This document shows positions 25,535 through 38,100 of a stretch of DNA of 64,000 bases, piece after piece. The DNA is taken from contig OX638133.1 of the NCBI GenBank assembly GCA_951804985.1, forward strand, positions 1,198,501 to 1,262,500, written 5' to 3'. Origin of the DNA: Dryomyza anilis. Lineage: Eukaryota > Arthropoda > Insecta > Diptera > Dryomyzidae. The position numbers and the translations under genes are program-made. The notes under the pieces were generated by a model. The model saw only the letters and a list, made by a program, of their open reading frames with translations, searched no databases and was not told the DNA's origin. Every line of letters starts with the position of its first letter. The first letter of the stretch is position 1.

Positions 25535-25569
25535 TCAGTCTGAGGAAAACTATCGGAGATCCAGGAACT
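25535..25569 (+). promoter_or_regulatory. Candidate Inr + DPE core promoter for the long Strn-Mlck transcript
   Basis: The initiator TCAGTC (A at 25537 as +1) is followed at exactly +28 (25564-25569) by GGAACT, 5 of 6 matches to the DPE consensus RGWYVT. There is no TATA box. It lies 576 bp upstream of the first coding ATG (26113). Several ATGs in between mean either upstream ORFs or a spliced leader. Confidence 0.4.
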
Positions 25570-26112
25570 ATCTGCTGGATGTGCGCGCGTCTCTAGTGTG
25601 AACTCATCGGCTAACATACTAAATACATAGTATACAAGTTATATATATGAAATTTTTAAATTCAAATTAAACGTAATACACGGCGCGACTAATTCTTTTA
25701 ATTACGCTACAAAGTAACAGCTATAATTTTACCTTCAAATAATGACCAATTTCATTGTTAATTTGATTTGAAAAAGAAGTGTTAATAATATATATAAAAA
25801 AGTGTGTTCAAATGCATATAATTTGACGAAAATTGAAATTATTTCGACCGAAAATATTGTACGTTGCGCGTGTGTGCGTCTGTGTGTTTGTGTATATATG
25901 CGGCGTTCTAAATATAAATTTTTGAATTTATTCCGCCGCTGGCCGCAAGAAGAAAATTATTAAAAATAGTTGTTTGTTTCACACAAGGAGCTACAATTTG
26001 GTGTTTTTAGAGTGTGCTCCGTTAGAAAAAGCAGCATCAACCCAGGGGAACCAGAAATATTCCCGAAGCTGGCCAATGCGAAACCCCGTTCGTTGCTAGG
26101 ACTTCTCGTATA

Positions 26113-29100
26113 ATGGATGCAGCGGATGCGCTGCCGCCGCCAGACGCGGTCATTGCAAATCCCACAACCGCAGACGCAGGTAAGCATGCTAAATAAAGGC
26201 GCTGCTGTTACGCAATGCTTTTGAAAATATGCAATCGAACTAATATAATTATGATGCATGCGGTTTGCTAGTACCATCAAAATAAACCCTTCAAAGGGCT
26301 CGAACATTTACCTCACGAACATAGGATTCACACAGCACCTTCTGTGGACTCAAATCGAAATACTGATCACGTTTTGTACAATCTGACTTCAGTGTTACGA
26401 TAAAACACATCAGTCTAAAATTTATCGTCGTGGTATAATTAAAAGTCACTAAAGCCAATTGGTGACAAAATGTTTATCATTCGATGAGATTCAAACCAAT
26501 TAATTGTATCCAATATTAATCAATACTATAAAACAGTGTTAAAAATAAAATATGTATTGTCCAAAAACTAACCTACGGGAAAATATTATGAATCGGTCCT
26601 AGTTCTGCCCCTTTTATATAAAACCAACCGGCAACTTAAATATGGCGTTGTCATAGGAATGGGTCAATTAACACCTCATGGAGACCTTTAGCATTCACCC
26701 GCCGTTCGGATTCGGTAATAAACTGTAGGTCCCACCACTTTGAGTACAAATAAAACACGCATAGCTCAAAATGGTGAGAGAACTCGGCCGAAGTACTATA
26801 CAGGACTGTAGCGCCAAACTATTATGGAGACCTTTAGACCTATCACTGAACTGGTCTTCAATTGGACAATTTTAAACGGAACCAAATTCTTCAATTGAAG
26901 ACCTGTTCAGTTATAGGTCTAGAAGTCTGCATGTATGTGTGTCTGTATTATGAATACAGCAAATCGAAAAAAATGTTAATAAAATATAATTAGCTTGGGA
27001 TTAAAATGGGAGTGATTGGACAGTCTTCAGTGAAAATTTTAATGATTTACTATCGAATTATCTTTCGTTTTAAAAAAGTGAGAACCGAAACTTATTAAGG
27101 TTTTCCATTTACTGCCGAGAAGTAGCGTCGCACAGTGAGCCCAATATTTACGGAACCATTCAACCGATTTTAAAAATTTTAAAAATGTTGTACAGAGAGA
27201 ACTTGAGAGAATATAAGTTTTAAAATTGGAGTTTGTATCTTCAATGGTAATGGAGATAAATATCAGAAAAGTTGAGATTTTTTCATGAAATTTTTTTCAA
27301 AAATTGTAAAAAATCCAAAAGTAATCCGATTTTTAAATACTTTTATTTATGAAAAGCTTAGATTGAGATCTAAAGAAAATTTGCTTACATGTGAAAATAT
27401 CCTTATTAGTTTTAAGGATATAGACTGGAACATGATTTGTTTTTTTAATTTTTTAATACTTTACATATTTATACATAGATTATACATTTTATCATGAAAT
27501 CAAAATTTTTGTATGGGACTTTTATAAGCAATTAACACATAAATATCTCAAGTGGTTTTGTAAATATAAAATTGTAAAGTCGAACATTTTTTTTTATTTT
27601 AAATTTTAAATTTTTTTTTTGGAAAATTTGACTTTTTTTAATGGGACTTATATCCAAACTGTCATATCTCACTTTATAATATATGTATTCTTAAAAATGG
27701 TTCAGTAAAGCATAAGTGCATAAAACTATTGTATATGAGGTAAAAGTTTCATGATGATAAGGTTAATACTTATTTAGATATATTCAATCAAATGTTAAGT
27801 TTTTTTTTCTACATTTTTTTTTTCAAAAATAAAGTGTTCATAAACTATATACAGATTATCTTTATATTCGCCACATAGATTTCTTAAAATCTCTTCTTTT
27901 CAATGATACCAAACATTTATATATTTACTTTACATATGTGTGCAAAATGACATATTAATTAAGATCATGTTTCATCAAAATTTCGTATTTTTTAATTTTA
28001 TTTTGATTTTGCAAACCTGCAGAAAAATTTTCAAAGTCCAACGTAAAAATTAAGGTATTCAATTTGAAAGATTAATTAGTTCTTAACATTTGTTAACCTT
28101 TCTTATTTTTTGCTCGTCGAACATATATGCAGGACAACATCATTTCAGAAAATATAATTTTTTTAAAAGGACTTGTGATAAAACCATTATATCTAGCTGT
28201 AAAATGTATATTATTTTTTATAAGTTCGAAGTATATAAAGTTAGTATTTAATCGGCAAAAGTTTCATGATGATAGGGTTAACTATTATTTAGATATGTTC
28301 AATAAAATTCAATGTTAGTTTTGCACAATTTCCCATACGAAATACAAAATTGTCTACACCAGAATCCAGTTTAGTATTTTGTATGGGAAATTATGCAAAA
28401 CTAACATTGAATTCGATTGAACATATCTAAAATCGGTTGAGTGGTTCCGAAAATACTGAATTTTACCCGATTTATGAGAGTTTGGGCACACTGTGCGTCG
28501 CATAGAAAAATGTTTTCTATGCAAAATATGTTTGCAGTTGCTGGGGATCGAACCGCGGGCCTTTCGGCTCGTAGTCCAACGCACTAACCAGACGAGCTAC
28601 TTACTAATTTTATTTAAAAACTATCACATTACAGCTAAGTTTTTTTAGCGTCTTTGAGTAACCTGAATAAATTTCACGCAACAAACTTAAGTCCTATCAC
28701 GTCAGGTTTACGAGATATATGATACATATAGTTTGAAAACATACGTATAGGCCCGTAACAGTAGTTTTTTTATAACGTTTTTTTTTTTAATGAAAATAAA
28801 TGTCAAAAAGCTCTACATTAAAATAAACTCCAGTTTAAAATTGTCTATAGTTTTGCGCCATAATTTTTATACCCTACGAGAGACATGATATTTTAACTTT
28901 GAGCATATATTGTAATGTCCCATAGAAGGCGTGGCCGATATGGAAAGGTATATATATTCTTGATCAGCATCACTCCCGAGTCCGTTTAGCCTTGTTCGTC
29001 TGTCTGTATGTCTTGCTGTCTGACCGGATACACGGTAACTTGAAAAATAATTATCAGAATGCGATGAAATTTTGTTCATCAAAAAATGTTTTATCAAAAT

Positions 29101-32100
29101 AAATAATTGGTGTTTTAAAAATTTAATTCCCTATTTTTTCAAAATGGATATTGTAGTCGTAAATTATTTTAAATAAGTCGATGAAATACTAGTCTCACAA
29201 ATCTGCACATATATTTTAAACATATGGGATTTTAATTAATAAGATTTTTAAAATTATGTATATAACTAATGATCCCACAAAATTATACCACTAATATATC
29301 CACAAAGAATGTAGGATATTTTATAGTCGAGCCCCATCGACTAAAAAAACCGTCCATGTGACCAAACTAACCAAAGTGACCTAACTTTCCCCACTCGTTT
29401 AAATTAGTTTAATGCAGATCTAAATGTTTTGGAAAGAAATGCTGAAAACAAAATACTATATTGTTTTTATTAATTTTTAATACAAATCTTTATACATGTA
29501 CAGTTTATATAAGGGAATTTATTCAAATTAAAATTCGATGAAATAGTGATACATTTTCGATGAGACATACAAAATATTGTTTGATATTTTATTATGTGCT
29601 CTTTATATTTTACGTTGAAAAACTAAATTTTCTGAACAAATAAAATTTGTTCATTGAAAATGAAAACTATTTCAATATGAACTCGATATATATAACGACA
29701 CAAAATAAAGATATCATTTTAGATAGGTTCGTTTTTATCGAGGACACTAACTTTTTCTTATCATTATAGATTATCGAAATCGACAATTTGGTTCTATAAA
29801 CGGTATCATTTGGTTTGCTGGGAAATGACAAAATTATAACCGATACGAATACTTCATCTTAACGAACAACAAAAGACACGTAGACAGAAAGTTGACGAGT
29901 GTCAACTTCGTACATCGGCAACTTTTCGAACGCAAGACGAGTCCTGTCTAGCAAAATTCTGTTTATTTTGAAACATCATTATTTATTCAAACAAATCGAT
30001 TCTACCCAGTATACCAAACTGTTTCGATATCGCAACGAAAATGTTGTGAAATTTCGAAGAATTTTTCCGATATCGATGACATTTCTCGCAATGATAATAT
30101 AGAAAAATTCCTACTAAAATGGTCGGCCGATATCGAACCGAGATAATGAAGGTTTCTCGTTACGAGAATTATTTCAGAATTGAAGCGTTATAGAAGCTCT
30201 TGCCGACACAGAATGGGGCTTTATAATTGGTTTAAATAGATATGTCATCCGCAATGACATTAAAAAACAGAAAGAATCAAAAAGAAATTACTTTACCTAC
30301 CTCTATTTTTTTCTATTATGTCCTTCGCATCATGGTCGGCACCATTGAATTTAATTTCGTAACACAATTACTAACCATTATCATTTTACATTGCATTTTA
30401 TTTTGTCATTTGCTACTACTGGGTACTCTGTATTAATTTGTCGTTATTATTTTCATATTTAATTTCAATTTAAACAAAATAGTTTTCGAAAATGAGTCTA
30501 CGAACTTTGAATGTGTTTACATTTTTTTTTTATTTCTGAACGAAAATATTTCTGACATCAAAAACAAAATAAATAAAAAATGAAAATTCAAAGCTCACTA
30601 TTTTTAGGTTCAATATTTAGGTTCAATAATTTTTTGAATCGGTTAATGCGATTGTTTACTTCACAATACTACTGAATTTTATAATTCTTTTTTAAATTAT
30701 ATAAAAATAGCTATTAAATCAATAAGTATTTTACTGGCTTAAGTGAACTTTAAAAAAAAAAACTTTACTTTACGACTATATGGCAAAACATATAAAAAAG
30801 TGTTCCTTGCGAACCGACTTGTCGTGCCCACACAAAAAAAAAATCGGTTTTACCTCCTGACAGCTTTAAATGATAACCGCGTTCAACTTCCATTTCTTTG
30901 TATAACCCAATAAATCAAAAGGCAAACGTGTCGTATACGTTACTTATTTAGTATCGTAACCTAGTCTGCCATGTCTCGGAGACCTTCGATACCTCGAAAC
31001 TTTCTCGAATAACCTCGATAAAAAAGTTCGATCTCGTTGCTTTCTCGTACATTGAAATTCTTTGAAAAGATACGATATTTAAACATTTATCAAATCGATA
31101 TCGCAATATTTTTCGCAGCAATCTGGAACTTTGATCATTTTTTTCTTCGATATCGTTCCGATTTCGAAAAATTTCGAATATCGTGTAATATCTCCATCTA
31201 CTCGCAATGATCTTCTAATGATATCGATACGAATGGCATACTGGGAAGTATAGTAAGTTGGAATTGCTTTAAAAATTAGTGAAAATTATTTTTTAATTTT
31301 TTTTTTGTTATTTTGCTTTATTCATCAATTAGCATAGCGTATATAAAATGTCTATTGATTTGGACGACTTTCAGAATTATATATATATATTTTGTGTGAC
31401 TATATCCTGATCAAAACGCAAATATTTTGGTTTTTTTGCCATAAATATTGATGACGATTGTCATCAATATTTAAAATAATTTTTTTATATATATTTTTAA
31501 ATAATGATGCCAATCGATAGGTGCTTTAAAAACAAACAATTAATGCCTTTACACCACTACTTTATCTTGTACCTATAAAAATTATCGCTTACAAATAGCA
31601 AAATTCGAAAATTTGAAAATCTTGTCATGCCAAAAGGGCGATTTTTTTCGTTTTTTTGCCATAACTTTATTGGTACATTGGATAAAATAATAGTGTGAAG
31701 CAATTTATTGTTTGTTTTTAAAACACATATCGGTTGGCATATTTGCTAATGATGCCAATCGATAGGTGCTTTAAAAACAAACAATTCATACCTTTACATT
31801 AAAAAATGTTAATTAAAAAAAACACAACTGTAAAATATAAGGTCCATGAAATGCTAATATTTAATACTTTTATTATTCATTCCACAGATTCCCGCAGTTT
31901 TCCTCTCGGCGGGGCACATACGACAAACCCGTCGAAAATATCATTTAGCGAAAATTCGAGTTCATTGATAAGATGCTTACCAAACGAAAGAGCCACATTC
32001 TTCGTAAAGATTGATTGTGCAGATGAATGTGAGATTCTGCCACTAAAATTTGAATGGTAAGCACATAAATATTGTAAACTTATTTAGTCTGGCATTCATA

Positions 32101-35100
32101 ATACCAGATTTGTAATGATTTAATGATTTAACCAGACGATTCATTGTTCGTGAAAGAATATTTGTCACCTATAAATACGCTATAGTGAGGGATAGGAATC
32201 TGGTGTATTTCATAAATTTACCATTGTTAATAATGTTCATCTCAGCCACGGACAGACATACAGACTATTTGGCTTTGTTCCAGCACATGTCCAATGAATC
32301 GTACCCATGGGTACTATGTCTTTCTGATTTGTTTACCTCGATGAGCGAGCGAGGGAGGAACAATGTTTTTTCCCAGAGCTATTCTGCGCATATTTTAAGA
32401 ATTCAACCCTGCGCATAGAGATGCGAAAAGTGGTCGATTTGAGAACTGAGAGATCTCAGATTTTTGAAGCAGAGCATATTTTCAAAACCGAACGAATTTC
32501 AGAAAATTTATGAACCAGTCCAACTTTGTCGATCGCTTCGTAAAGAATTCCGTTTTCCGTGGAACAGTACTGCTGTTTTTTTTTGTTTGTTTTTCCGATT
32601 AAGTGAAATTGAAATCGAAATTTTGAAAATAATTCTGATAAAATATATATGTACAATAATTGCATTCGGTTTTGTAATAATATAAAAGTTATTTCTATAG
32701 TGTAAAGAGTTGCCTGTGTTTAATATACATAATGTCGGTCTATATTTAGAAAAATTAACAAATCGCGTTGTATACTATTTTTGAATTTGAATATAGAGCG
32801 TGGCGCGCAGTGCATTTAGCTGCGTCCGAAAATGGCTTAATTTACGACATGAAGGACCTAAAACTGTGTGTTTCGCTGTTTCTTACATAAGCTGCTTTGT
32901 TATTCAGCAGTCGAATCTTTTGCAATATACTAGATAAACTACAAAAGAAAATAGTATAAAAAAGATACAAGAAAAATAAATAAAGAACATTCTTTTCGGT
33001 CAGAAAACAACAAATTATTATGTAGTGGAAATGCGTGGAAAACCGAATCTGTGAGATACGCGTCTGAAAATAGACCATTAAATTTTGTCTTAGCGTCGTC
33101 TTGTGTTTTAATTTAAATAGTTTTTTGTTGTTGTCTGAATGTTTTTGTATTTGCATTCTTAAAATACAAAAAAACATTGCTTTATTAATAACTTTAAATC
33201 GTCATACAAAAATGAAATTTGTTTGATAACGAATGTGAATTATATGAAAATAAAACATAATCATAAAAATTATCACTTTTAGTAACATATATAAATAATT
33301 TCTAATGATAATAATTAATTTCAATTAAATTTTGAAATTTGTTTTTAACGGATTTTTAAAAGATTTTAATTTCAATTTTACTAAAATGGGAAACGGCTGT
33401 TCAAAGTGTTGTAATTGCAGAGATCCCGAGCATTATCTTGCAACATTATCTTCAGCTTCATCCGTTTATCGACCAAGGTAAAAAAAAGTGATAAACATAT
33501 TAAAATGCTTTATGGGATAGGGTACCAAACTTTTTGTCAATTGACACATTATAGACCACCGGACAGCAGCTTGTTGATACGAGATTCTACACCATTTACA
33601 AATGCAATTCAGAAAAGATCAATTGAAATTCAAAAATTCCATTTGAAATTCAATAGACATCAATTGAAATTGAGAAATTTCATTTGAAATTCAAAAGACA
33701 TCACTTGAAATTCAGAAATTCCATTTGAAATTCAAAAGACATCAATTGAAATTCAGAAATTTACATTTGAAATTCAGCTGATATATGGTATTGAGATATA
33801 CCAGAGAAACAGTGGTTAAAAGTTACAAAAAATGTTCCCAAAATCTCTTTAGTATGGTTGTTCATATTTAAATATCTCTTGATGGCATCATATTTTAAGA
33901 AATATTTTTCAAAATTTTTATATATTTTTTTTCGAACAGTAAAATTTGCATTAATTTTGGAATATTTTTGAAACGTTGATTTCGAAAATTGCGTCAGTTT
34001 CATCAAACTGTCTCCAGTTTTTGAGATATATAGCATTTTTTTGAAAATGTTAAAACTATATCCCAATATCGATATCTGACGCCATTTTAGAAATCAGAGT
34101 TACAAATATATTCAGGAATTATTGCAACTTTTACTGTACCAAAAATAAATAAAAATTTCAAAATACCATATTGAAATTTGATTAGAAGATTTTTTCAGAA
34201 TTTTAAAACGGGTCCTTTTTAAGGACATCAAATTTTCTAGTACAAGGATAATGGCCATTAGCCACATGTTCGAGTTTAGAAGCTACGATCTAAATTTTTA
34301 AAAAATCTTTTTTTATTAGCATTAAAAAGAGACCTCAACGGAACGGAGGGTCAGGAGATATTTAAATATGAACAACGCCACAAATGTGATTATTGGTCCA
34401 TTTTTTAAAACTGTGAACCACTATGAAAGTAGTGGTATATCTACATATATCCACACTCTTTATCAGTCAAATCTGAAATTTGACTTTTTTTGGTCGATTT
34501 GGTGTGGAATGACCCATATACAATTACCTCAATGTTGGTCCATTTTAGCCATTTTTTGATTTCTACCGCCACATATAATATAAGTAAATATTAGTAAATT
34601 TATTTGCTTGTAGCGTTGTTGGCCAAAAATAGTCTAAAAAATCAATATTTTTCGATTATAGATTAAAATAACTTATAAACATGTCGGAATATTAGTATTT
34701 GTTGGCATATTGTAATTAGTCTTGGCAATTTAAAGAACAATTGTGTTTACTGTATATTTTTATTCTAAAAACTAGATAAAAAAAGACCTAAAAAAGACGG
34801 GATACGGTTCCGTATCCCGTCCGAAATGACAACTATTTAATTTATATCTTTTATCTACCGTATAGAATTATTTTAAAAAATTCCATTATATTCATTCATT
34901 CTCCTTTGAGATATTAAAGTTTTAACAGTTTGGAACCCCAGGAAATACCCATATTCGACAATAATACACATGGATAAATAAATTTAGTAACTAAAAATGT
35001 TCCATATTCGGTAAATATGCATATTTCTTTAGTTTCAACAAAGAAATGCAAATATTTTATTAAAACTACCCCTAGGGATGTTTTAATAAAATTTGTAATA

Positions 35101-38100
35101 TGAACAGGATATAGAATATGAACAGAGCATTAGGAAAATTCATTATTTAATCAGGAACTGCAAAGAACCGGATTCAGACCCGGTATCGGAGCTGTTTCGA
35201 TTTTTTAAACCGAAACCCATATATTTTTTATTGGTTCTAACCGGAATCGGAATTGTAACCAGAACCGAATGTGGAACTAATATTCCATAGAGTTAAGTCT
35301 CTGGTTTTAATACTCTTTTGTATTAATTGTGTCCAGGTATACATTTGTTTACTTGATTCATCTTGTAATGTATTATATGATTCATTAAAAATTGACAATT
35401 TGAAATATTAAAACATTTTGTGAGTTCCAACAATAGTTTAGATCAAAATCCAGTCCTTCTTAATAATATAAATTCAATATGACCTGAGTAAGTTGAATTT
35501 TTAAATTAAGTAGAGATTAAGCTTTACAAGAAAAATTAGAACTAATTGAAGTTTGTCTATGTACTACCTTGTTATTAGTTTTTAATATAAAACTCTTCTT
35601 GGATAATATATTTCGAAAAATTAAAAATTCTCATACCACAAAATAGATACGTCAGGATACGAATAAAAAAAATGGGAATTATAAATTTATACACTTTTGA
35701 CGAAACCTGGTGGTTTCGGATTCACATTAGTAAAAGACTAAGTAACTGAAACAACTTAAACATTTTAAAGTAAAAATATTATATTTTTAAATATATTTTT
35801 TTATGTCCTGAAAGTGGAGATCTCTTTTTGGAGAAACTCCGTTGCAGAAATTAATTTTTCTAGATATATACCAAATATATTTGATATATTTGTTTAAAAA
35901 CTGATTACTTGCAAAAAAATATTTCGAGAAATATAATAATTACATTTCGTCGCTTGATTAAAGGAATATGGTATGTTACATTCGACAGTTTGTGGGATAT
36001 AGCATTAAAAGTTTAACCAAATCTTAAAAATTTTATGGTCGAAAAAAAATTGTGGTAAAAAATCATAGCACAGCCCTACAGGGAAACGAACCGGTCCTAG
36101 ACTAGGCACGTAACAGGTTCCTCCGGTCCTATTTTTGGCTCTTTTATATAAAACCAACCGGGTATTTTAACATGGTGTTGTCCTAGGGAGGGGTCAAAAT
36201 CGTGTTCTGTGATCGGTACTTTTCAACCTATCACAGAACTTTTTTATTGTTACTTTTTTATATAGGGGAGACCGGGGCAAAGTCGACATGGGTGCAAAGT
36301 CTACTTTTGCTTTAAAATGCGAATGGGTTGTCAGATCAACTTCAAATTGATACTGTACACGTAACATTAGGTGTCACTGTTACCAAAGAAGAGAAATCCA
36401 TTTTGCGCTTGAAATTCAGTTTTTATGTAATAAAATGTGTTTTTTGACTCCAAAAGTTAGATATTGATAACGCAGTAAACTTCTACTTGCCATTAAAGTT
36501 TTGATCATTTATATATTTTGTTGTGAGTTTTATGTAGTAAGGGGTCCTTTTATCATATCGTTCTGATTTTTTTTTTCTATTTTTCGATTCAATTCGCATT
36601 TTTATGTCTATAATATTAGACTAAGTCTCGTGGGGTAAAGTCGAAACATAAGCATTTGGTCAAAATAGATTCCGCGATAATACAATTTATGAAACTTTTT
36701 GATCTATGAGTTATACAAAATAGTTCATTCTTACAATCCAAGGAGACTTGTCAATCATTTGAGCATGATTTAAGAATTTATTTCTAAAAATAGATAAAAT
36801 GTGAATAATAATAATAATGGTTAAACAATTTCGTGGGACGGGAAAAAAACAGCACGAATAGTTTTATATTTAAATATATAATTCAATCCAATTGAAAGAT
36901 ATCAGCAAAAATGTGCATTCGCGAGAAAAGTGGGTAGTGTTGATTTTACCTCAGCCTATTTTCAGATGCAGCTTTGAGGTTGTTTCGCATTTGCATTTGT
37001 TTCGTAGAAACTAAATATTGTAGATCTTTACCGCTTATGGAACATTTTTAGCTAATGAATCAATCTATCTAACTGTATTATTTTTGTCTTATGTCATTGA
37101 TATGGTGGTCAAAATAAGCATTGAAAAAAAAGTGTCGACTTTGGAAGGCATACTGTATTTGTATCAATACAGTATCGAAAAACAGTTTACGAATTATAGA
37201 CGCATTAGTTGCAGACTTATTTACAGACTCCTGACTATAGCGCCACCTAGTGCTTTTTTGCTTCACTAGCGAGACATGCAGACCTTTCGACCTATCACAG
37301 AACTGGTCTTCAAGATCCTGTTTTTAGTCGGTACCACCGGCCACGTGATAGGTAGGTAGTTTTAGAGAAATTGACACTTTTTGCCCGCAGGGATACGACA
37401 AAATGACCATGAACCTTTCGTAATTTTGCACATACAACAAAATCCACACTTAATATCTCGGAAACTAGAAGATATTGAAAAAGTTAAAACTGGATTAAAA
37501 CCTCAAAATCGTAAATTTTCACATACATACGACAATATTTTAATCGGGCGACGATTTATTAAAGTAACGTTTGAATTTATTAAATTAAGTAATTAAAACT
37601 GAGGTTATTTTCTTACCAAAATTGATCATTAAAATTAGATTATAATATACAACAAAGAGATTTAGGAAACAAATTAATTTTTTATATTTTTTTCTATAAA
37701 TCACGTGAATATGGGTCATAATACAATATGTTTATATGTATGTCCGATTAATAAAAATAAAATAAACAAAGATGTGGTGTTCGTATATGTTCAGTTTAAT
37801 GTAAACATAAATAAACAGGAAGTTCGGATTTTTTTTTTTTTTGCAGACAAGAAATTTATTATTTTCTCTCATAATGCGATTATCTCTCTTTCTCTCTCAC
37901 TTTCACCATTTTTATTTTCTCTCAAATTAAGAAAAATTAAGAAAATGTTTAAATTTTGAGTAAGTAAACAAAGTACACACCTTATCTCAATTTTTGTAGG
38001 AGCCGTGGTGAAAAACAAATCGAAAATTCCGATCGGTTCCGTATCACACAGACTAGCAATGCCGTTCAGTTGGCCATTGAACATGTTCAACGAGACGATG

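Larger units (their letters stand above)
26180..31887 (+). other. First Strn-Mlck intron, 5.7 kb, repeat-rich
   Basis: No gene inside is supported. It holds two SINE-like copies, a Transib-like insertion, a DINE-1-like fragment and several inverted repeats, listed separately. About 29100-31500 contains many TATCGATA/CGATATCG-type words and a weak inverted pair on CCCAGTATRCCA (30006 and about 31240) that may bound another decayed element. Confidence 0.6.
32057..37999 (+). other. Second Strn-Mlck intron, 5.9 kb
   Basis: No coding sequence is supported. It includes the 41-bp minisatellite, a foldback-like inverted repeat, a 26-nt palindrome and two copies of the dispersed repeat of 26592 (36125-36260 and 37280-37330). 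36258 onward begins GGGAGACCGGGGCAAAGTCG, with a partner-like GGGGTAAAGTCGAAAC at 36642, perhaps another element. The rest is AT-rich. Confidence 0.55.

Noticed and set aside
25960..26307. 115-aa minus-strand ORF opposite the first Strn-Mlck coding exon
   Set aside because: It has no family resemblance and no regulatory context. The plus strand has a phase-consistent exon with a strong donor there.
27285..27497. 70-aa ORF within the Transib-like element
   Set aside because: It is too short, with no catalytic DDE residues and low complexity. The element is non-autonomous.
28520..28600. Second possible tRNA gene
   Set aside because: It is the head of the third SINE-like copy. The B box is good, but the acceptor stem and 3' side are not those of a tRNA.
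30003..31252. Possible transposon bounded by CCCAGTATRCCA inverted words
   Set aside because: Only about 12 bp match and the region is saturated with CGATATCG-type words, so chance is likely. No duplication was seen.
36258..37140. Element with GGGGCAAAGTCGAC ends
   Set aside because: The right partner (GTGTCGACTTTGG) matches only a few bases. The termini cannot be defined from one copy.
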